In this document: positions 61,732 to 64,000 of the stretch, piece after piece
How the letters are laid out: each line of letters begins with the position of its first letter
How positions within the stretch are numbered: the stretch's first letter is position 1
Assembly (NCBI RefSeq): GCF_009498235.1
Contig: NZ_CP044205.1
Span: forward strand, 2,977,389-3,041,388
DNA from: Candidatus Methylospira mobilis
Lineage (GTDB): Bacteria; Pseudomonadota; Gammaproteobacteria; Methylococcales; Methylococcaceae
DNA length: 64,000 nucleotides
Direction: 5' to 3'
Program-made: the position numbers and the translations under genes
Notes under the pieces: generated by a model
Databases searched by the model: none
Told to the model about the DNA's origin: nothing
Seen by the model: only the letters and a program-made list of their open reading frames with translations

Positions 61732-64000
61732 TTTCCAAATTCTTCATCGAACGCCCGATTTTTGCCAATGTTATCGCCATTATCACCATCATTCTCGGCG
61801 CTGTCAGTCTGGTCAACCTGCCTGTCGCCCAATACCCGGACATTGTGCCGCCGACCATCCAGGTTACAACGCGTTATCCCGGCGCCAGTGCGGAAACCAT
61901 CGCCAAAACCATAGGCATACCGATCGAACAGGCGGTCAACGGCGTGGAAAACTCGCTGTATCTTACATCGACCAGCGGCAGCGACGGCAGTTATGTCCTG
62001 ACCATTACCTTCAGGGTCGGCAGCGATTTGAACACAGGTCTGTCGCTGGTGCAGAACATGGTTAACAGCGCACTGGCCATGCTTCCCGATACGGTGCAAA
62101 AACAAGGCGTCAACGTCAGAAAGGTGTCCACCAATATTCTGCAAGTGGTCAGCATTTATTCGGATGACGACCGTTTCGACGAAACCTATCTTTCCAATTA
62201 CGCCATCATCAACCTGCAGTATCCTCTGGGCCGCATCCACGGCATGGGGCAGGTCAAAACCATGGGCGCCGGTTCCTACAGTATGCGTATCTGGCTCAAC
62301 CCCGAGCGTTTGCGCTACTACGACCTGACAACCAAAGATGTCGTCACCGCCATTCAACAACAGAATGTCGAAGTGGTTGCCGGCGCGCTGGGCAGCGCGC
62401 CGGTGCCGGACGATCAGGCGTATCAGTTCACCGTTAATGCACTGGGACGTTTGTCGGAAGAGTCGGAATTCGAAGACATAATCATCAAGACGCATCGCGA
62501 CAAAGACAACCAAAGCTCGGCTCAAATCGTCCGCCTCAAGGATCTGGCGCGCGTTGAGTTGAGCCAGCAGACTTACGCCAATTTTGCCGGTCTCAACGGT
62601 CACAAGGCGGCGCAAATCCTGACTTACGCCCTGCCGGGCGCCAATGCCATCGAGGTAGGAGACAAGATTCGCGCAAGCATGGAAAACATGAGCCGCGACT
62701 TCCCGGAAGGTCTTAAATACGACATACAGTACGACACCACCCAGTTCATCAAACAATCCATACACGCCGTGTATGAAACCCTGTACGAAGCCGGCGTGCT
62801 GGTGTTGATCGTCATCATGGTATTTCTGCAGAACTGGCGCGCGACGCTGGTGCCGGCAACCACGGTGCCCGTCACCATCATCGGCGCTTTCGGCGCGATG
62901 GCCTTGCTCGGTTTCAGCGTCAACCTGATGACGCTGTTCGCGCTGATACTGGCAATCGGCATCGTGGTCGACGACGCAATAGTCATCGTTGAAAGCGCAT
63001 CGCATTACATAGAAAAGGGAATGACGCCCAAGGATGCCGCAATCCAGACCATGAAGGAGATGACCGGACCGGTGATGGGCATAACCCTGGTTCTGGTAGC
63101 TGTATTCGTACCGACTGCCTTTTTGCCCGGAATCGGCGGCCAATTGTTCCGTCAGTTCGCGCTGGTAATTGCCTCCACCGCCATCATCAGCGCCATCAAT
63201 GCTGTAACATTGAAACCGGCGCAATGCGCACAATATCTTCGCCCAAGACCCGCCGGCTATCAGCCCAATGCATTTTATCGCGGTTTCAACCGGGTCTACG
63301 GCTCGATAGAGGAAGTTTATACCCGATTGATACGCTGGATGGCGCAACGCACCGCTGCCATGGCTTTGCTTTTCTTCTGTATCGTCGGTTTCGGGGCCTG
63401 GTTGTTCGCAAACCATCCTGGCGGTTTTCTTCCAACGGAAGATCAGGGGTATTGCATAGTCGTTACGCGTCTGCCTGATGGCGCATCCCAACCGCGCGTA
63501 CGCGCGGTTGCCGCGCAAGTTGACAATGTTCTGAAGAAAACGCCCGGCATCAAGGCCTGGGTAGTCATCGGCGGATTCTCGCTGCTGGATGCCGCCAACC
63601 TGTCCAATACGGTTGCTACCTTTGCGATTTACGAAGATTGGGATAAACGCGGCAAGGAATTGACGCAAAACAATATTATAGCCAAACTGCGCAACGATTT
63701 GAACAGCATTCCCGAGGCAAAATTCGCCGTGGTGACGCCGCCGCCGATACAGGGACTTGGTCAGAGCGGCGGTCTGCAAATGATGGTGGAAGATAAGCGC
63801 GGCGACAACTTGGCCGAACTGGAAAAAAGCGTTCAGGAGCTGGTCCGCCTCGCCCACACGCAATCGGGTCTGGGATTCTTCGCAACCACTTTCAGCAATC
63901 AGAGTCCGCAACTGTATCTGGACGTGGATCGCACCAAGGTACAGTCACTGGGAATCCAGATGAGTACGGTTTTCGATGCCTTACAAAGCTATCTGGGATC
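61728..64000 (+). CDS. RND efflux transporter, HAE1 type (cut by the right edge)
   Basis: 757 residues visible of about 1,040. The AcrB-like start MISKFFIERPIFANVIAIIT is followed by the first periplasmic loop. The second helix bundle has LVLIVIMVFLQNWRATLVP and GIVVDDAIVIVE, with the proton-relay Asp pair. NAVTLKPAQCA and the second periplasmic loop (GGFLPTEDQGYCIV) are present before the cut. Proton-driven export of hydrophobic compounds is the family role; the actual substrate cannot be read from sequence. The frame runs to the edge without a stop. Confidence 0.93.
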   Translation, partial: MISKFFIERPIFANVIAIITIILGAVSLVNLPVAQYPDIVPPTIQVTTRYPGASAETIAKTIGIPIEQAVNGVENSLYLTSTSGSDGSYVLTITFRVGSDLNTGLSLVQNMVNSALAMLPDTVQKQGVNVRKVSTNILQVVSIYSDDDRFDETYLSNYAIINLQYPLGRIHGMGQVKTMGAGSYSMRIWLNPERLRYYDLTTKDVVTAIQQQNVEVVAGALGSAPVPDDQAYQFTVNALGRLSEESEFEDIIIKTHRDKDNQSSAQIVRLKDLARVELSQQTYANFAGLNGHKAAQILTYALPGANAIEVGDKIRASMENMSRDFPEGLKYDIQYDTTQFIKQSIHAVYETLYEAGVLVLIVIMVFLQNWRATLVPATTVPVTIIGAFGAMALLGFSVNLMTLFALILAIGIVVDDAIVIVESASHYIEKGMTPKDAAIQTMKEMTGPVMGITLVLVAVFVPTAFLPGIGGQLFRQFALVIASTAIISAINAVTLKPAQCAQYLRPRPAGYQPNAFYRGFNRVYGSIEEVYTRLIRWMAQRTAAMALLFFCIVGFGAWLFANHPGGFLPTEDQGYCIVVTRLPDGASQPRVRAVAAQVDNVLKKTPGIKAWVVIGGFSLLDAANLSNTVATFAIYEDWDKRGKELTQNNIIAKLRNDLNSIPEAKFAVVTPPPIQGLGQSGGLQMMVEDKRGDNLAELEKSVQELVRLAHTQSGLGFFATTFSNQSPQLYLDVDRTKVQSLGIQMSTVFDALQSYLG

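Noticed and set aside
61494-63911. An 805-codon open frame on the minus strand opposite the RND transporter
   Set aside because: It is a mirror of a high-GC transporter gene with clear AcrB motifs on the plus strand. Its translation is low in recognisable features and has no ribosome site of note.

Overview
The window looks like chromosomal DNA of a gammaproteobacterium. The evidence is RecC, PqiABC, an endonuclease-type MutL coupled to MiaA, Crp/Fnr-type regulators and a tripartite RND efflux pump. Gene content would fit a Methylococcales-like environmental lineage, but nothing here fixes the genus. No rRNA, tRNA or CRISPR array was seen.

Layout. 1-2.6 kb: small membrane proteins (DUF3096, DUF3309), two Spy/CpxP-like periplasmic proteins and a Tyr/Pro/His-rich secreted protein. 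2.6-13.2 kb (minus): a glycogen/trehalose cluster, treS-maltokinase fusion, then glgX, treZ and treY joined by 4-bp overlaps. 13.4-23.2 kb: a Crp/Fnr regulator divergent from a ~2,900-residue cyclic beta-1,2-glucan synthase-like protein. 23.2-31 kb (minus): an accessory, visibly AT-richer island with a C5-cytosine methyltransferase, a ~1,000-residue protein carrying both a MORC/MutL-type and a histidine-kinase-type GHKL ATPase, a receiver-domain protein, and a Vsr endonuclease. The receiver gene is split by a complete IS5-family element with a CTAG target duplication; removing the element in silico restores one 619-codon frame. 31.2-35.6 kb: a small secreted protein and a mutL-miaA-ald operon. 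36-41.4 kb: a second Crp/Fnr regulator behind six 13-bp tandem repeats, a PAS protein, a decayed PAS paralogue and a CheB/CheR/PAS fusion. 41.4-45.7 kb: a 5'-truncated JetD (Wadjet nuclease) remnant directly after recC; recB and recD are absent here. 45.8-53.5 kb (minus): one compact operon with two MscS-type channels flanking a pqiA-pqiA-pqiB-pqiC lipid-transport set. 53.9-58.4 kb: envelope proteins (DUF4239, DUF2092, a Gly/Ser/Ala-rich protein, a helical periplasmic protein, a DUF3313 lipoprotein). 58.9-64 kb (plus): a NodT/MFP/RND efflux operon cut by the right edge.

How it fits together. Most of the window serves osmotic and envelope homeostasis: trehalose from glycogen, periplasmic glucans, mechanosensitive channels, MCE lipid transport and efflux. 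The most unusual item is the methyltransferase / dual-GHKL kinase / receiver / Vsr island, which reads like a restriction-type defence module wired through a two-component phosphorelay. In this strain it is probably inactivated by the IS insertion.
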